DNA of 45,474 nucleotides, from NCBI GenBank assembly GCA_012270005.1, contig JAAXJD010000224.1, forward strand, positions 1 through 45,474, in the 5' to 3' direction. The stretch is from Flavobacterium sp. Lineage in GTDB: Bacteria > Bacteroidota > Bacteroidia > Flavobacteriales > Flavobacteriaceae. Of this stretch, positions 32,291-41,111 are shown piece by piece (within the stretch, counting starts at the first letter, position 1; every line of letters starts with the position of its first letter). The notes below the pieces were generated by a model, which did not search any database, was not told the origin of the DNA, and saw only the letters and a list, made by a program, of their open reading frames with translations. The translations under genes were made by a program, and so were the position numbers.

Positions 32291-32752
32291 ATGAAAGAAT
32301 ACTTTAAATACAAATACGGCTACATAAACGTAGACGACGAAAACCTATACCTTACTAACAGTGGCAACTGGCAGGAAGCCCGCGAAACCGAAGAAAAAAC
32401 CCGCGCTAACGAAAACAGGAACAACAGGCGCATTGTAGCGATAAAAATATTTGTATATGTAGTTTTGGGAGCTATCTGCATTTTCGTTTTAAAAAACCTG
32501 GGAAAACCCAGTGTAGGCTTTGGCGTTATAGGATTAGCTATATTCCTTGGCTACAGAGTGTATAAGGTTTTTTCTAAAAAATTCGGAAGCCGGTATCGCA
32601 TCCCTTTACAAAAAATCACCAAAATATCGGCTCAGGGCACAGTGGGCTTACGGATAGATTTCCTTAACGCAAACAACGAGCCTGATTTTGAGATTATAGA
32701 AGAACCTGAATTTAGAGGCAGGGACTTTTTGCTGGAGTTAAAAACAAAATAA
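32291..32752 (+). CDS. Hypothetical two-span membrane protein
   Basis: This 153-residue protein (ATG at 32291; a longer in-frame start would overlap the previous gene) has two neighbouring transmembrane segments near residues 48-66 (IKIFVYVVLGAICIFVLKNL) and 72-88. They are flanked by a charged N-terminal part and a C-terminal strand-rich part (YRIPLQKITKISAQGTVGLR) reminiscent of bacterial PH-like domains. The resemblance is weak and no function is assigned. It follows the secreted hypothetical gene by one base. Confidence 0.78.
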   Translation: MKEYFKYKYGYINVDDENLYLTNSGNWQEARETEEKTRANENRNNRRIVAIKIFVYVVLGAICIFVLKNLGKPSVGFGVIGLAIFLGYRVYKVFSKKFGSRYRIPLQKITKISAQGTVGLRIDFLNANNEPDFEIIEEPEFRGRDFLLELKTK

Positions 32753-32760
32753 CACCCGGC

Positions 32761-32788
32761 GCATTCAAAATTTAGAATTTAGATTAAT
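32761..32788. repeat. TTTAGA/TTAAGA short repeat
   Basis: ATTCAAAATTTAGAATTTAG and ATTAATTAAGATT make up the short convergent spacer. This is the spacer-specific repeat type; no terminator hairpin is visible. Confidence 0.5.
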
Positions 32789-32793
32789 TAAGA

Positions 32794-33714
32794 TTACCCC
32801 ACATTAAGCAGCTGATACTGTTTTGGGGTAATGCCTTCGTATTTTTTAAACAGGCGGATAAAGTAGTTACAATCATCAAAACCTGCCATAAAGCACACCT
32901 CATTAACCTGTATACCCGGATTTTTAAGCAGCTGTTTGGCGTGCTTTATTTTCTCGTTTAGTATAAACTCTATGGGGCTCATACCCAGTTCGCGCTTAAA
33001 GTAGCGGTAAAAGCTTGTAGTACTCATACAGGCTTTTTCGCTCATATCTTTAAGGTTAATAGGATTGGTTATATTAGCACGGATATACTCTGTAATGGCT
33101 ACAATAGGGCTATTGGCATCGGGCATTTTACCGTTGTCTATTTGCTGTACGGCTTGCGTTTGTACAATGCGCACCAGCAACTCCTGCAAGGCAAGGTCTA
33201 CCAGTGCATCTTTGGTTACACTAGTGCTCATACACTCGCGTATCAGCTTGTTAAGGGTAGAAGCCAGCTCTGTATTGTTATAAAAAAAGTAATTTTCGTG
33301 GTTTAGCCGCCAGCGGTTAAACTCCTCTTTAGGATAGCGTTCGTTTAAAAAATCAAGGGTTTCTTTTATTTTACCGTGGTCTATGGCAAGGGCAAGGCAC
33401 TGTGTAGGGTTACTGGTAGAAGCCTCCGGGAAATCAATCTTCATTTCCACGTTACCCGGCACTATTACCGTTTCGCCGGGCAGGTATTCAAACTCAGGGT
33501 CGTCAAACAAGTGCATTACCTTTTTACCCCTAAGCATGCTTGTAACCACCAGGTCGTTAAACTTTAGCGGCACCAGTATGCTTTCCTGATAGGTTTCAAA
33601 CAAGTTAAGCTCGCAGTTATCCAGGGAGTACACCGTACGGTTCTCCACCAGGGTTTTAAGCGACTTTTCTACGGTAAGTGCCGGTTTGTGCAGCAGGGCT
33701 TTTCGTTGGCTCAT
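32794..33714 (-). CDS. AraC-family transcriptional regulator
   Basis: This 306-residue protein has an N-terminal cupin-like AraC_N-type sensing domain (VVTSMLRGKKVMHLFDDPEF, YLPGETVIVPGNVEM) and two C-terminal helix-turn-helix units. The first is NLKDMSEKACMSTTSFYRYFK, the second VNEVCFMAGFDDCNYFIRLF, followed by KKYEGITPKQYQ. Regulators of this type often control aldehyde or alcohol dehydrogenase genes. Such genes lie 5-8 kb to the right in this window (adhP, aldehyde dehydrogenase, DUF779), and a two-copy direct repeat with the 21-bp period favoured by AraC proteins lies upstream of the aldehyde dehydrogenase gene. The link is inference. Confidence 0.93.
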   Translation of the reverse strand: MSQRKALLHKPALTVEKSLKTLVENRTVYSLDNCELNLFETYQESILVPLKFNDLVVTSMLRGKKVMHLFDDPEFEYLPGETVIVPGNVEMKIDFPEASTSNPTQCLALAIDHGKIKETLDFLNERYPKEEFNRWRLNHENYFFYNNTELASTLNKLIRECMSTSVTKDALVDLALQELLVRIVQTQAVQQIDNGKMPDANSPIVAITEYIRANITNPINLKDMSEKACMSTTSFYRYFKRELGMSPIEFILNEKIKHAKQLLKNPGIQVNEVCFMAGFDDCNYFIRLFKKYEGITPKQYQLLNVG

Positions 33715-33791
33715 ATCAGGTTTACTAAATCGATGTAATTTAGCAAATTATCTGCTACGGCAAAAGCATACACGTGTAAATTTACTATATC

Positions 33792-35018
33792 TTAAGCATG
33801 CGTACCTTCTTCGGCAGGCATACGGTGCCTAAACGGCAGCGACACTATAAAGGTGGTACCGCGGTCTTTACCCGGGCTCATGGCATAGATATTACCTTTA
33901 TGCAGCTCTACAAACGACTTGGTTATGCTCAGCCCCAGGCCGGTACTGGTTTCCTTACCGGTAGGCTTACTGCTCAGTTTGGCAAACTTGGTAAACAGCT
34001 TTTGCATATCCTGAAAGTTTAGCCCCTGCCCCTGGTCTTTTACCTCTATGTGTACGTAATTACCGGCTTCGCGGGCGCTTACTTTAATCACCGTGTTAGG
34101 GTACGAATATTTAATCGCGTTACTCAGCAGGTTGTGCAATACGTCCAGTATCTTTTCGCGGTCTGCCTCTATAGGCGGCAGCTGCTCATCTACGTATAGC
34201 TCAATGATTTGCTTTTTACGGCCTGCAAGGAGTTCAAAGTTGTTTACTAACCTGTTAAACATATCACGCAGGTCTACCTCCTCTACGGTAAGCAGCTCGT
34301 CGCGCTCTTCCATTTCGCTGTGCGCCAGGTAGTCGCCCAGCTTTTTTTGTATGTTTATAACGGCCGATTTTATATTCTCGGTCATTTTTTCCATACTTGC
34401 CGGATTTTTGGAAATAATTTCGTTCGCCAGCTTTATACTTGCCAGCGGGTTTTTTATTTCGTGCAGCGCTATGTTCATCAGGTTAATCTGAGATTCTACA
34501 GATTTGCGGTACCTCAGCCGGTTTTCCAGCTTGTCTACCACTATGGTCGCCAGGGTACGAAGCATTTCTATTTTAGTAGGATCGGGCATAGGGTGAGGCT
34601 CGCTATCGGCTACGCAAAGGGTGCCCACATTATATCCTTCAGGCGTTTTTAGCGGTGCACCGGCATAAAAACGTATGCCGCCCTCCATAACTACATAAGG
34701 ATAGGTAAGCAGTTCTGGCGAATTATGCGTATCGCAAATCACTGTAACGTTGTCTTCCAGTATGGCAAGGGCACACAGGCTCTCATCACGCGGAACTTCG
34801 TTAGCCGGGACAGGCGAAAGATTTGACTTAAAAAATACCCTGTTTTCATCTACAAAGGTAATGAAGGCTGCCGCAGTGCCAAAAAGCTGCGATGCCATGA
34901 GGGCTATTTTATCGAAAGTATCTTCCGAATGCGTGTCGAGAATACGGTACTCGCGTAGCTTCTCCAGGCGCTCCCTGTCATTTTTAGGAATTATAACAGA
35001 TGGTTTTGAATACGTCAT
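33792..35018 (-). CDS. GAF-domain sensor histidine kinase
   Basis: This 408-residue protein (ATG at 35018, MTYSKPSVIIPKNDRERLEK) is a soluble two-component sensor. A GAF domain spans about 25-160 (TFDKIALMASQLFGTAAAFI, FYAGAPLKTPEGYNVGTLCV). The HisKA dimerisation helix carries the phospho-acceptor His in NIALHEIKNPLASIK. The ATPase domain has the N box LLSNAIKYSYPNT, the G1 box VKDQGQGL and the G2 box GLGLSITKSFVELHKG. There is no transmembrane segment, so it senses a cytoplasmic signal or a partner. No response regulator gene is adjacent. A 15-bp palindrome overlaps its presumed promoter region. Confidence 0.94.
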   Translation of the reverse strand: MTYSKPSVIIPKNDRERLEKLREYRILDTHSEDTFDKIALMASQLFGTAAAFITFVDENRVFFKSNLSPVPANEVPRDESLCALAILEDNVTVICDTHNSPELLTYPYVVMEGGIRFYAGAPLKTPEGYNVGTLCVADSEPHPMPDPTKIEMLRTLATIVVDKLENRLRYRKSVESQINLMNIALHEIKNPLASIKLANEIISKNPASMEKMTENIKSAVINIQKKLGDYLAHSEMEERDELLTVEEVDLRDMFNRLVNNFELLAGRKKQIIELYVDEQLPPIEADREKILDVLHNLLSNAIKYSYPNTVIKVSAREAGNYVHIEVKDQGQGLNFQDMQKLFTKFAKLSSKPTGKETSTGLGLSITKSFVELHKGNIYAMSPGKDRGTTFIVSLPFRHRMPAEEGTHA

Positions 35019-35436
35019 GCGGTTTATATACGATATACGGAGATGGTGCCAATTGTACATCGAATGTACGAATTTATTTTCAGCGAATTACACTACTAAA
35101 CAAATGTTATAATAATTTTAGGATATAACAGGGTTTTACTGACATGAGCGAGTAAAATGGTTATTTGGTAATGCGGTTATTTAGCAGTCAGGGCTAACTT
35201 TAAACTTTTATAAACCAAATTATAGCCACAACAGAAGCTAGAGCATCTAGTAGACAGTTAACAACTGATAAAGATTTTCCGCAAAAGGGGGTTCGTATTT
35301 GCTTCGACAAAATTGTAACCATCTCAGTTCTTTAAATCCTCCTCATTGATGAGTCATTTACATAACCCTGATTTGTGAATCCTGATTTAATACCTCCCAA
35401 AAAAATCCGTACCTTAGCCATACAATAAGTAAACCA
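35019..35436. other. 418-bp divergent spacer between the histidine kinase gene and nadC
   Basis: It contains a perfect palindrome GTACAT-CGA-ATGTAC at 35055-35069 near the kinase start, a small CTCATTGATGAG dyad at about 35342, the direct repeat CCTGATTT (two copies, about 35370-35395) and a near-consensus -7 box TACCTTAG at 35410-35417 for nadC. No ORF with credible codon use is present. Confidence 0.55.
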
Positions 35437-36294
35437 ATGATTTCTGAACAGCAATTCCAAAAAGAATTAGACCTTATAATAGCCAATGCCATACGCGAAG
35501 ACGTGGGCCCCGGCGACTATTCATCACTTGCCTGCATACCGGCAGAGGCTACAGGCCGCGCCAAACTATTGGTTAAAGATAACGGCATACTGGCCGGGGT
35601 AGATTTTGCCCTGAAGGTTTTTGCCTACGTAGATCCTAACCTTACCATTGAGGTTTTTATACGAGACGGCACACCCGTGCAGTATGGCGATGTGGCTTTC
35701 CACGTGCATGGCAGCAGCCAAAGCATACTAAAAGCCGAACGCCTTGTACTAAACGCCATGCAGCGTATGAGTGCCATAGCCACTAAAACCAAAAAATATG
35801 TAGACCTGCTACAGGGTACAGGTACCGGCGTGCTGGATACCCGAAAAACCACCCCGGGCATACGCGCGCTGGAAAAATGGGCGGTAAAAATAGGCGGCGG
35901 CGAAAACCACCGTTTTGCGCTGTACGACATGATTATGCTGAAAGACAACCATATCGACTTTGCAGGAGGCATTACACAGGCCATACAAAAAACACAGCAA
36001 TACCTTAAAGAAAACAACCTGGACCTGAAAATTATTGTAGAGGCGCGCGACCTTACCGAGGTTCAGGAAATTATAGCCAACCCGGGCATACACCGCATAT
36101 TGCTTGATAATTTTGACTACGACACCACGCGCCAGGCAGTAGCCCTTATAGGAGACTATTGCCAAACCGAAAGCAGTGGAGGTATTAACGAAAATACCAT
36201 GCGCCACTATGCTGAATGTGGGGTTAACTATATTTCGAGCGGGGCGCTTACGCACTCAGTGTACAACCTTGACCTGAGCCTGAAAGCGTTTTAA
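35437..36294 (+). CDS. nadC: Nicotinate-nucleotide pyrophosphorylase (carboxylating)
   Basis: This 285-residue quinolinate phosphoribosyltransferase makes nicotinate mononucleotide from quinolinate and PRPP in de novo NAD synthesis. Signatures are REDVGPGDYSSLACIPA, ERLVLNAMQRMSAIATKTK, VLDTRKTTPGIRALEKWAVK, and GGGENHRFALYDMIMLKDNH with the substrate-binding Arg/Lys/His set. The barrel then continues through IIVEARDLTEVQEI, ILLDNFDY and YISSGALTHSV. The length is normal. It begins a three-gene rightward run, and the next gene starts 5 bases after its stop. Confidence 0.97.
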   Translation: MISEQQFQKELDLIIANAIREDVGPGDYSSLACIPAEATGRAKLLVKDNGILAGVDFALKVFAYVDPNLTIEVFIRDGTPVQYGDVAFHVHGSSQSILKAERLVLNAMQRMSAIATKTKKYVDLLQGTGTGVLDTRKTTPGIRALEKWAVKIGGGENHRFALYDMIMLKDNHIDFAGGITQAIQKTQQYLKENNLDLKIIVEARDLTEVQEIIANPGIHRILLDNFDYDTTRQAVALIGDYCQTESSGGINENTMRHYAECGVNYISSGALTHSVYNLDLSLKAF

Positions 36295-36299
36295 CACCT

Positions 36300-37229
36300 A
36301 TGCCTGCCGAACTGGAACATAAGCTGGAACGCATACCCGTAATACGCCACCTGGTACGGCTGGGCAAAAGCATACGCCTGCCGTACTCTGAGGGGCTTAC
36401 GCTGTATCATTTGCTGGAACTGTACATTACCGGGATTGTAAACGGAGATGTATCGTACCGGGCGGGTGCTATTGCGTTTACATTTTTTATGTCGCTGTTT
36501 CCGTTTGCGCTGTTTATCCTAAACCTTATACCCTACATTCCGCTGGATAATTTCCAGGAAGACTTTATGCAGTTTGTAGCCGACAACGTGCCGCCAAACA
36601 CTTACGATGCCATAGCTAACATACTTACCGATATTCTTTTAAACAGCCATAAAAGCCTGTTGAGTTTTGGTATCTTGTTGTCTATACTGTTTATGAGTAA
36701 CGGGGTAAATGCCATACTTTCGGGGTTTCAAAGCAGTATGCACATTACGGTAAAGCGTACGTATTTTCACCGGTATGCCATAGCCATAATGCTGTCGTTA
36801 TTACTTACCGTGCTGCTGTTATTTACGGTGGCGGCCATTATTGTTTTTGAGGTGATTATACAAAAACTAAGCAACCGCTACTATATACCTGCCGAGGTGC
36901 AGCTGCTGCAAATAGGCCGCTATGCTTTCCTTATGGTTATGATACTGCTTACCACCAGCATACTGTTTAAATTTGCTACCACAGAAAGCCGACGCCACAC
37001 CTCTTTTTTTAGCTATGGGTCGGTACTCAGCACCGTGCTATTTGGGCTTACCTCTTACGGGTTTAGCATTTACGTAGAGCGCTTTAGCAAATACAATGAG
37101 CTTTACGGATCTATTGGCACATTGCTTGTACTAATGCTATACATATATATTAACTGCTTTATCCTGCTTTTGGGGTTTGAATTAAATGCGTTAATACATA
37201 AGCTGAAAAGGAAAAATTTGTATATTTAG
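36300..37229 (+). CDS. YihY/BrkB-family inner-membrane protein
   Basis: This 309-residue integral membrane protein matches the YihY/virulence factor BrkB family. It begins with a cytoplasmic stretch, then TYRAGAIAFTF-like YRAGAIAFTFFMSLFPFALF (near 55-75), which contains the conserved RAGAIAFTF core. Further spans lie near 120-140, 162-185, 205-225, 235-255 and 270-295. Members were once called ribonuclease BN by mistake; their transport role is unsettled. It starts 5 bases after nadC and is probably co-transcribed with it. Confidence 0.93.
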   Translation: MPAELEHKLERIPVIRHLVRLGKSIRLPYSEGLTLYHLLELYITGIVNGDVSYRAGAIAFTFFMSLFPFALFILNLIPYIPLDNFQEDFMQFVADNVPPNTYDAIANILTDILLNSHKSLLSFGILLSILFMSNGVNAILSGFQSSMHITVKRTYFHRYAIAIMLSLLLTVLLLFTVAAIIVFEVIIQKLSNRYYIPAEVQLLQIGRYAFLMVMILLTTSILFKFATTESRRHTSFFSYGSVLSTVLFGLTSYGFSIYVERFSKYNELYGSIGTLLVLMLYIYINCFILLLGFELNALIHKLKRKNLYI

Positions 37230-37250
37230 CATTAGTTAACAACTTAAATT

Positions 37251-37679
37251 ATGATTCGGACAATTTTTACATTCGTTATGATTGCCTTTATGGGCATTAT
37301 GTCGGCTTCGGCACAGGTAACCGGTAAGTGGAAAACCTTTGACGACGAAACCGGCGAAGCTAAAAGCATCGTGCAGATTTATGAAGAAAACGGCAAGGTG
37401 TATGGCAAGGTAATAGAAATACTGAACCCTGCCAAGAAAGACAAAAAATGCCAGAACTGTAAGGGTGCCGATAAAGATAAACCCATACTGGGACTCGTAA
37501 TTATTAAAGGCCTTACCAAAGATGGCGAAGAATATACCGATGGAGACATCCTGGACCCTAACAAAGGTAAACTGTACAGCTGTACCATAAAACTTGAGGG
37601 TAAAGACAAACTGAATGTGCGTGGATACATGGGCATTTCATTATTGGGCCGTACACAAACCTGGATAAGGGTTAAGTAA
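37251..37679 (+). CDS. DUF2147-family secreted protein
   Basis: This 142-residue protein has a signal peptide (about 1-22, MIAFMGIMSASAQ) and the DUF2147 fold. The pattern is GKWKTFDDETGEAKSIVQIY, then ENGKVYGKVIEILN, a KCQNCKGADKDKPILGL segment with a CxxC, GDILDPNKGKLYSCTIKLEG and the final GISLLGRTQTWIRV. The family is small, beta-rich and periplasmic, with no settled function. It is 21 bases after the BrkB gene, with a possible box TATATTTA at 37221-37228, and a strong terminator follows. Confidence 0.92.
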   Translation: MIRTIFTFVMIAFMGIMSASAQVTGKWKTFDDETGEAKSIVQIYEENGKVYGKVIEILNPAKKDKKCQNCKGADKDKPILGLVIIKGLTKDGEEYTDGDILDPNKGKLYSCTIKLEGKDKLNVRGYMGISLLGRTQTWIRVK

Positions 37680-37750
37680 TTTTTGCCAATGTTTTTAAGT
37701 GCTTAACCATAACCAAACACACTTAAAACCTCATTTTAAAACACATACAA

Positions 37751-37777
37751 ACGCAGCTTTTCGGCTGCGTTTTTTTT
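37751..37777 (+). terminator. Rho-independent terminator of the nadC-BrkB-DUF2147 run
   Basis: ACGCAGC (37751-37757) pairs with GCTGCGT (37764-37770), then eight Ts. Confidence 0.92.
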
Positions 37778-37785
37778 ATAACAGA

Positions 37786-37809
37786 AAGCCGCCCTTTTTG
37801 GGGCGGCTT
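37786..37809 (-). terminator. Terminator of the DUF779 gene
   Basis: AAGCCGCCC (37786-37794) and GGGCGGCTT (37801-37809) form a strong hairpin with a short loop. It lies downstream of the leftward DUF779 stop. Confidence 0.7.
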
Positions 37810-37898
37810 ACGTTTTAAAAACCAATAAACAATTAATATCAAGATTTCCCGACAAGGAATTTTGATTCAGTTAAAAACAGGAGCCGCAACAAACAGGC

Positions 37899-38273
37899 TT
37901 AATCTTCCAGATAACGCAGTGGCGTAAGGTTTTCCCGCTCCTGCGGAGTATATAACCGGGACTCAATGATAAACCGTTTCCCCAGCGGAATTTCAAGCGA
38001 AAAGCTGGCACCGCGCCCATCTACTGCTGTAAGGGTTAAATGGGTGTGCTGCCAATACTCAAACTGGTCTTTACTCATCCAGAATTCACAACCTTCTACC
38101 TCGCCCAGGCACACATCGCTGTAGCCCAACTTAAAGTCGCCTTTTTCAAAACACATGGGCTGGCTGCCATCACAGCAGCCACCACTCTGGTGAAACATAA
38201 GCGCACCATAACGGCCTTTCAATTCGTTAATCAGCGCTATGGCTTTTTCGTCGGCTTCTATTCTTTTGTACAT
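37899..38273 (-). CDS. DUF779-family protein
   Basis: This 124-residue protein (ATG at 38273, MYKRIEADEKAIALINELKG) matches DUF779. It carries the characteristic GALMFHQSGGCCDGSQPMCF with adjacent cysteines, then GDVCLGEV-type YSDVCLGEVEGCEFWMSKDQ and the end RFIIESRLYTPQERENL. The Cys-rich patch suggests metal or cofactor binding. DUF779 genes are commonly found next to NAD-dependent aldehyde dehydrogenases, as here. A near-consensus -7 box TAAATATA (TATATTTA on the minus strand) at 38307-38314 supports the chosen start; an upstream ATG at 38324 lies before that box. Confidence 0.9.
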   Translation of the reverse strand: MYKRIEADEKAIALINELKGRYGALMFHQSGGCCDGSQPMCFEKGDFKLGYSDVCLGEVEGCEFWMSKDQFEYWQHTHLTLTAVDGRGASFSLEIPLGKRFIIESRLYTPQERENLTPLRYLED

Positions 38274-38365
38274 GGTTTTACTTTTTTTGATTCTTCCGTT
38301 TCGTAATAAATATAAGTTACGCAATGAAAATTAATTACATCATACAAATCGCAAATAATAACCAA

Positions 38366-38392
38366 CCCGCAAGGCTATAAAAACCCTGCGGG
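38366..38392 (-). terminator. Possible weak terminator of adhP
   Basis: CCCGCAAGG (38366-38374) and CCCTGCGGG (38384-38392) pair with one wobble. The downstream T run is poor (GGTTATTATTT on the minus strand). Confidence 0.4.
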
Positions 38393-38418
38393 ATGGCGTA
38401 ACTATATTAACTACAACA

Positions 38419-39453
38419 CTACGCTTTGGCAATTTCGAGTACCATACGGCCTTCGATTTGCCCTTTTTTCATTTTGTCAAATACTTCGTTAACATCTTCC
38501 AGGCGGGCAGCGGTAACATTGGCCTTAACCTTACCTTCTGCGGCAAAGTTAATTGCCTCCTGCAGGTCTTTACGGGTTCCTACAATAGAGCCGCGTATGG
38601 TAATACGGTTTAGCACCGCGTTAAAAATATCAAGGTCAAACGTGCCCGGAGGAAGCCCGTTTAGCGCCATGGTACCTCTGCGCCTAAGGGTTTGAAGCCC
38701 CTGCGTAAATGCAATAGGCGACACTGCCGTAACCAGGCACCCATGCATACCGCCGGTTTCCTTTTTAAGATACTCACCCGGGTTTTGTTCTTTGGCATTT
38801 ACCACAAGGTCTGCACCCAGGCGTTTTGCAAGGTCCAGTTTATCATCGGCTACATCTATGGCCGCTACGTGCATACCCATAGCCTTGGCATACTGTACTG
38901 CTACGTGGCCAAGCCCACCAATACCCGATATGGCTACCCATTCCCCGGGTTTGGTTTCGGTTTCTTTAAGACCTTTATATACCGTAACACCAGCGCATAG
39001 TATGGGTGCAAATTCCATAAAGTTAGGGTTGTGTGGCAAATGCCCTACATAGCGCGCATCGGCTACTACATATTCGGCAAAACCACCATCTACACTGTAG
39101 CCACCGTTTTGCTGGCTTTCGCAAAGGGTTTCCCAGCCCGTAATACAATGGTCGCAGCAACCGCAGGCACTGTACAGCCACGGCACACCCACGGCATCGC
39201 CCTCTTTTACGTTTTTAACACCGGGGCCTACTGCTACCACATAGCCCACACCCTCATGGCCGGGAATCAGTGGCATTTTAGGTTTTACAGGCCAGTCGCC
39301 ATCTACGGCATGAAGGTCGGTATGGCACACACCGCTGGCTATTACTTTTACAAGAACTTCGTTAGCACCCGGCATTTTTACCGGAACTTCCTCAATGTGA
39401 AGGGGCTGCCCAAATTCTCGCACTACGGCAGCCTTCATGGTTTTAGGAATCAT
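38419..39453 (-). CDS. adhP: Zinc-dependent alcohol dehydrogenase
   Basis: This 344-residue medium-chain dehydrogenase interconverts primary alcohols and aldehydes with NAD. The catalytic zinc ligands are the Cys of [12 protein letters not shown] and the His-Glu of [10 protein letters not shown]. The structural zinc site is [15 protein letters not shown]. The nucleotide-binding Rossmann motif is [18 protein letters not shown]. It is most like the AdhP group. It lies between the aldehyde dehydrogenase and DUF779 genes, all leftward. A terminator lies between it and the aldehyde dehydrogenase gene, so it may have its own promoter, although no TAnnTTTG box is clear. Confidence 0.95.
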   Translation of the reverse strand: MIPKTMKAAVVREFGQPLHIEEVPVKMPGANEVLVKVIASGVCHTDLHAVDGDWPVKPKMPLIPGHEGVGYVVAVGPGVKNVKEGDAVGVPWLYSACGCCDHCITGWETLCESQQNGGYSVDGGFAEYVVADARYVGHLPHNPNFMEFAPILCAGVTVYKGLKETETKPGEWVAISGIGGLGHVAVQYAKAMGMHVAAIDVADDKLDLAKRLGADLVVNAKEQNPGEYLKKETGGMHGCLVTAVSPIAFTQGLQTLRRRGTMALNGLPPGTFDLDIFNAVLNRITIRGSIVGTRKDLQEAINFAAEGKVKANVTAARLEDVNEVFDKMKKGQIEGRMVLEIAKA

Positions 39454-39502
39454 ATTATTTTTGTTTGGGTTGTTACAGGGAGTTTAGATTGGGAGAAACA
39501 AA

Positions 39503-39534
39503 AAAACAGGCTGCCCCTCTTGGCAGCCTGTTTT
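39503..39534 (-). terminator. Terminator of the aldehyde dehydrogenase gene
   Basis: AAAACAGGCTGCC (39503-39515) and GGCAGCCTGTTTT (39522-39534) form a perfect 13-bp stem with a 6-nt loop. The A/T ends let it work in both directions. Confidence 0.92.
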
Positions 39535-39548
39535 CCACTATATAATTT

Positions 39549-41054
39549 TTAGAAGAATCCTAGTTTTTGTTTGCTGTACGATACAAGCATATTTTTAGTT
39601 TGCCTGTAGTGCTCCAGCATCATTTTGTGGTTTTCGCGACCGAAACCTGATTTTTTGTAGCCACCAAACGGAGCATGCGCTGGATACGCGTGGTAGTTGT
39701 TTACCCACACACGGCCCGCCTTAATTTCGCGCGGAACCTGGTACAGCTCATGCGCGTCGCGGGTCCATACACCGGCACCAAGGCCATAAAGGGTATCGTT
39801 GGCTATTTCCAGCGCCTCTTCGGTAGTTTTAAATGTGGTAACACATACTACAGGGCCAAAGATTTCTTCCTGGAAAATACGCATTTTGTTATGTCCTTTA
39901 AATATGGTAGGCTGAATGTAGAAACCGCCTTCCAGCTCGCCGCCAAGGTTATTTACTTCGCCACCGGTAAGCACCTCAGCACCTTCTTCCTTACCTATTT
40001 TAAGGTAACTCTGTATTTTTTCGTACTGGTCGTTACTGGCCTGTGCGCCTATCATGGTAGCTTTATCAAGCGGGTTACCGGCTACAATAGCTTTTGTACG
40101 GGCCACTACGCGCTCCATAAATTTATCGTATATGTCTTCGTGCACCAGCATACGGCTTGGACAGGTACAGATTTCTCCCTGGTTAAGGGCAAACATTACG
40201 GCACCCTCTACCGCTTTATCAAAGAAATCATCATCGGCATCGCCTACTGATTTAAAGAAGATGTTTGGCGACTTACCGCCCAGCTCCATAGTACTTGGTA
40301 TAATGTTTTCTGCGGCATACTGCATAATAAGGCGTCCGGTAGTGGTTTCGCCGGTAAACGATACCTTAGCAATGCGTGGCGAAGTAGCCAGCGGCTTACC
40401 GGCCTCTACACCAAAACCGTTTACTACGTTTACTACACCTGCAGGGATTACATCTTTAAGCAGCTCCATAAGTACCATAATAGATACCGGGGTTTGCTCA
40501 GCGGCTTTTACTACTGTAGTACAACCGGCAGCAATGGCAGGGGCTATTTTCCAGGTAGCCATAAGCAGAGGGAAGTTCCACGGAATAATTTGCCCTACCA
40601 CACCCAGTGGTTCGTGTAGCACTATGCTCACGGTAGTTTCGTCGTGCTCGGCAATGGTACCTTCTTCAGCACGGATAACACTCGCAAAGTAGCGGAAATG
40701 GTCTATACACAGCGGTAGGTCGGCAGCCAGGGTTTCGCGGATTGGCTTACCGTTATCTATAGTTTCTACCGTAGCAAGATACTCCAGGTTAGCCTCCATA
40801 GTATCGGCTATTTTATTAAGGATGCCGCTGCGGTATGCCGGCGACGTTTTGCTCCATGTTTTAAATGCTTCGTGGGCAGCATCAAGTGCAAGCTCTATAT
40901 CTTCTTTAGACGAGCGTGCCGCCTTAGCAATAAGTTTGCCATCTATAGGCGAAGTATTATCAAAGTATTCTCCTTTTACCGGGGCTACAAATTTGCCACC
41001 AATAAAGTTATCGTATTTGTCTTTAAATTCCGGACGTGAAACTGTGGTACTCAT
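39549..41054 (-). CDS. NAD-dependent aldehyde dehydrogenase (AldB/ExaC type)
   Basis: This 501-residue enzyme oxidises aldehydes to acids with NAD. It has the ALDH hallmarks: [20 protein letters not shown], the cofactor loop [11 protein letters not shown], the general-base Glu in [13 protein letters not shown], the catalytic Cys in [11 protein letters not shown] near residue 300, [10 protein letters not shown] and the C-terminal [15 protein letters not shown]. Overall it resembles the AldB/ExaC acetaldehyde or short-chain group. With adhP and DUF779 it forms an alcohol/aldehyde module. The upstream region holds a -7 box without a good -33 and a 21-bp-period direct repeat, which suggests control by an activator of the AraC type. 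Confidence 0.96.
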   Translation of the reverse strand: MSTTVSRPEFKDKYDNFIGGKFVAPVKGEYFDNTSPIDGKLIAKAARSSKEDIELALDAAHEAFKTWSKTSPAYRSGILNKIADTMEANLEYLATVETIDNGKPIRETLAADLPLCIDHFRYFASVIRAEEGTIAEHDETTVSIVLHEPLGVVGQIIPWNFPLLMATWKIAPAIAAGCTTVVKAAEQTPVSIMVLMELLKDVIPAGVVNVVNGFGVEAGKPLATSPRIAKVSFTGETTTGRLIMQYAAENIIPSTMELGGKSPNIFFKSVGDADDDFFDKAVEGAVMFALNQGEICTCPSRMLVHEDIYDKFMERVVARTKAIVAGNPLDKATMIGAQASNDQYEKIQSYLKIGKEEGAEVLTGGEVNNLGGELEGGFYIQPTIFKGHNKMRIFQEEIFGPVVCVTTFKTTEEALEIANDTLYGLGAGVWTRDAHELYQVPREIKAGRVWVNNYHAYPAHAPFGGYKKSGFGRENHKMMLEHYRQTKNMLVSYSKQKLGFF

Positions 41055-41082
41055 AACTTAGAAATTTGTTTTTTGTTTACTC

Positions 41083-41090
41083 CAAAATTA
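41083..41090 (-). promoter_or_regulatory. Promoter -7 element of the aldehyde dehydrogenase gene
   Basis: On the minus strand TAATTTTG matches TAnnTTTG, 28 bases before the ATG. No TTG lies at -33; the direct repeats begin there instead. Confidence 0.6.
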
Positions 41091-41111
41091 CCTACTACAT
41101 CGTTTTAGGAG

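Noticed and set aside
40054..40692. 212-codon rightward ORF opposite the aldehyde dehydrogenase gene, and another at 39675-40250
   Set aside because: Shadow of a strongly conserved gene; no promoter, no start signal and no recognisable protein.
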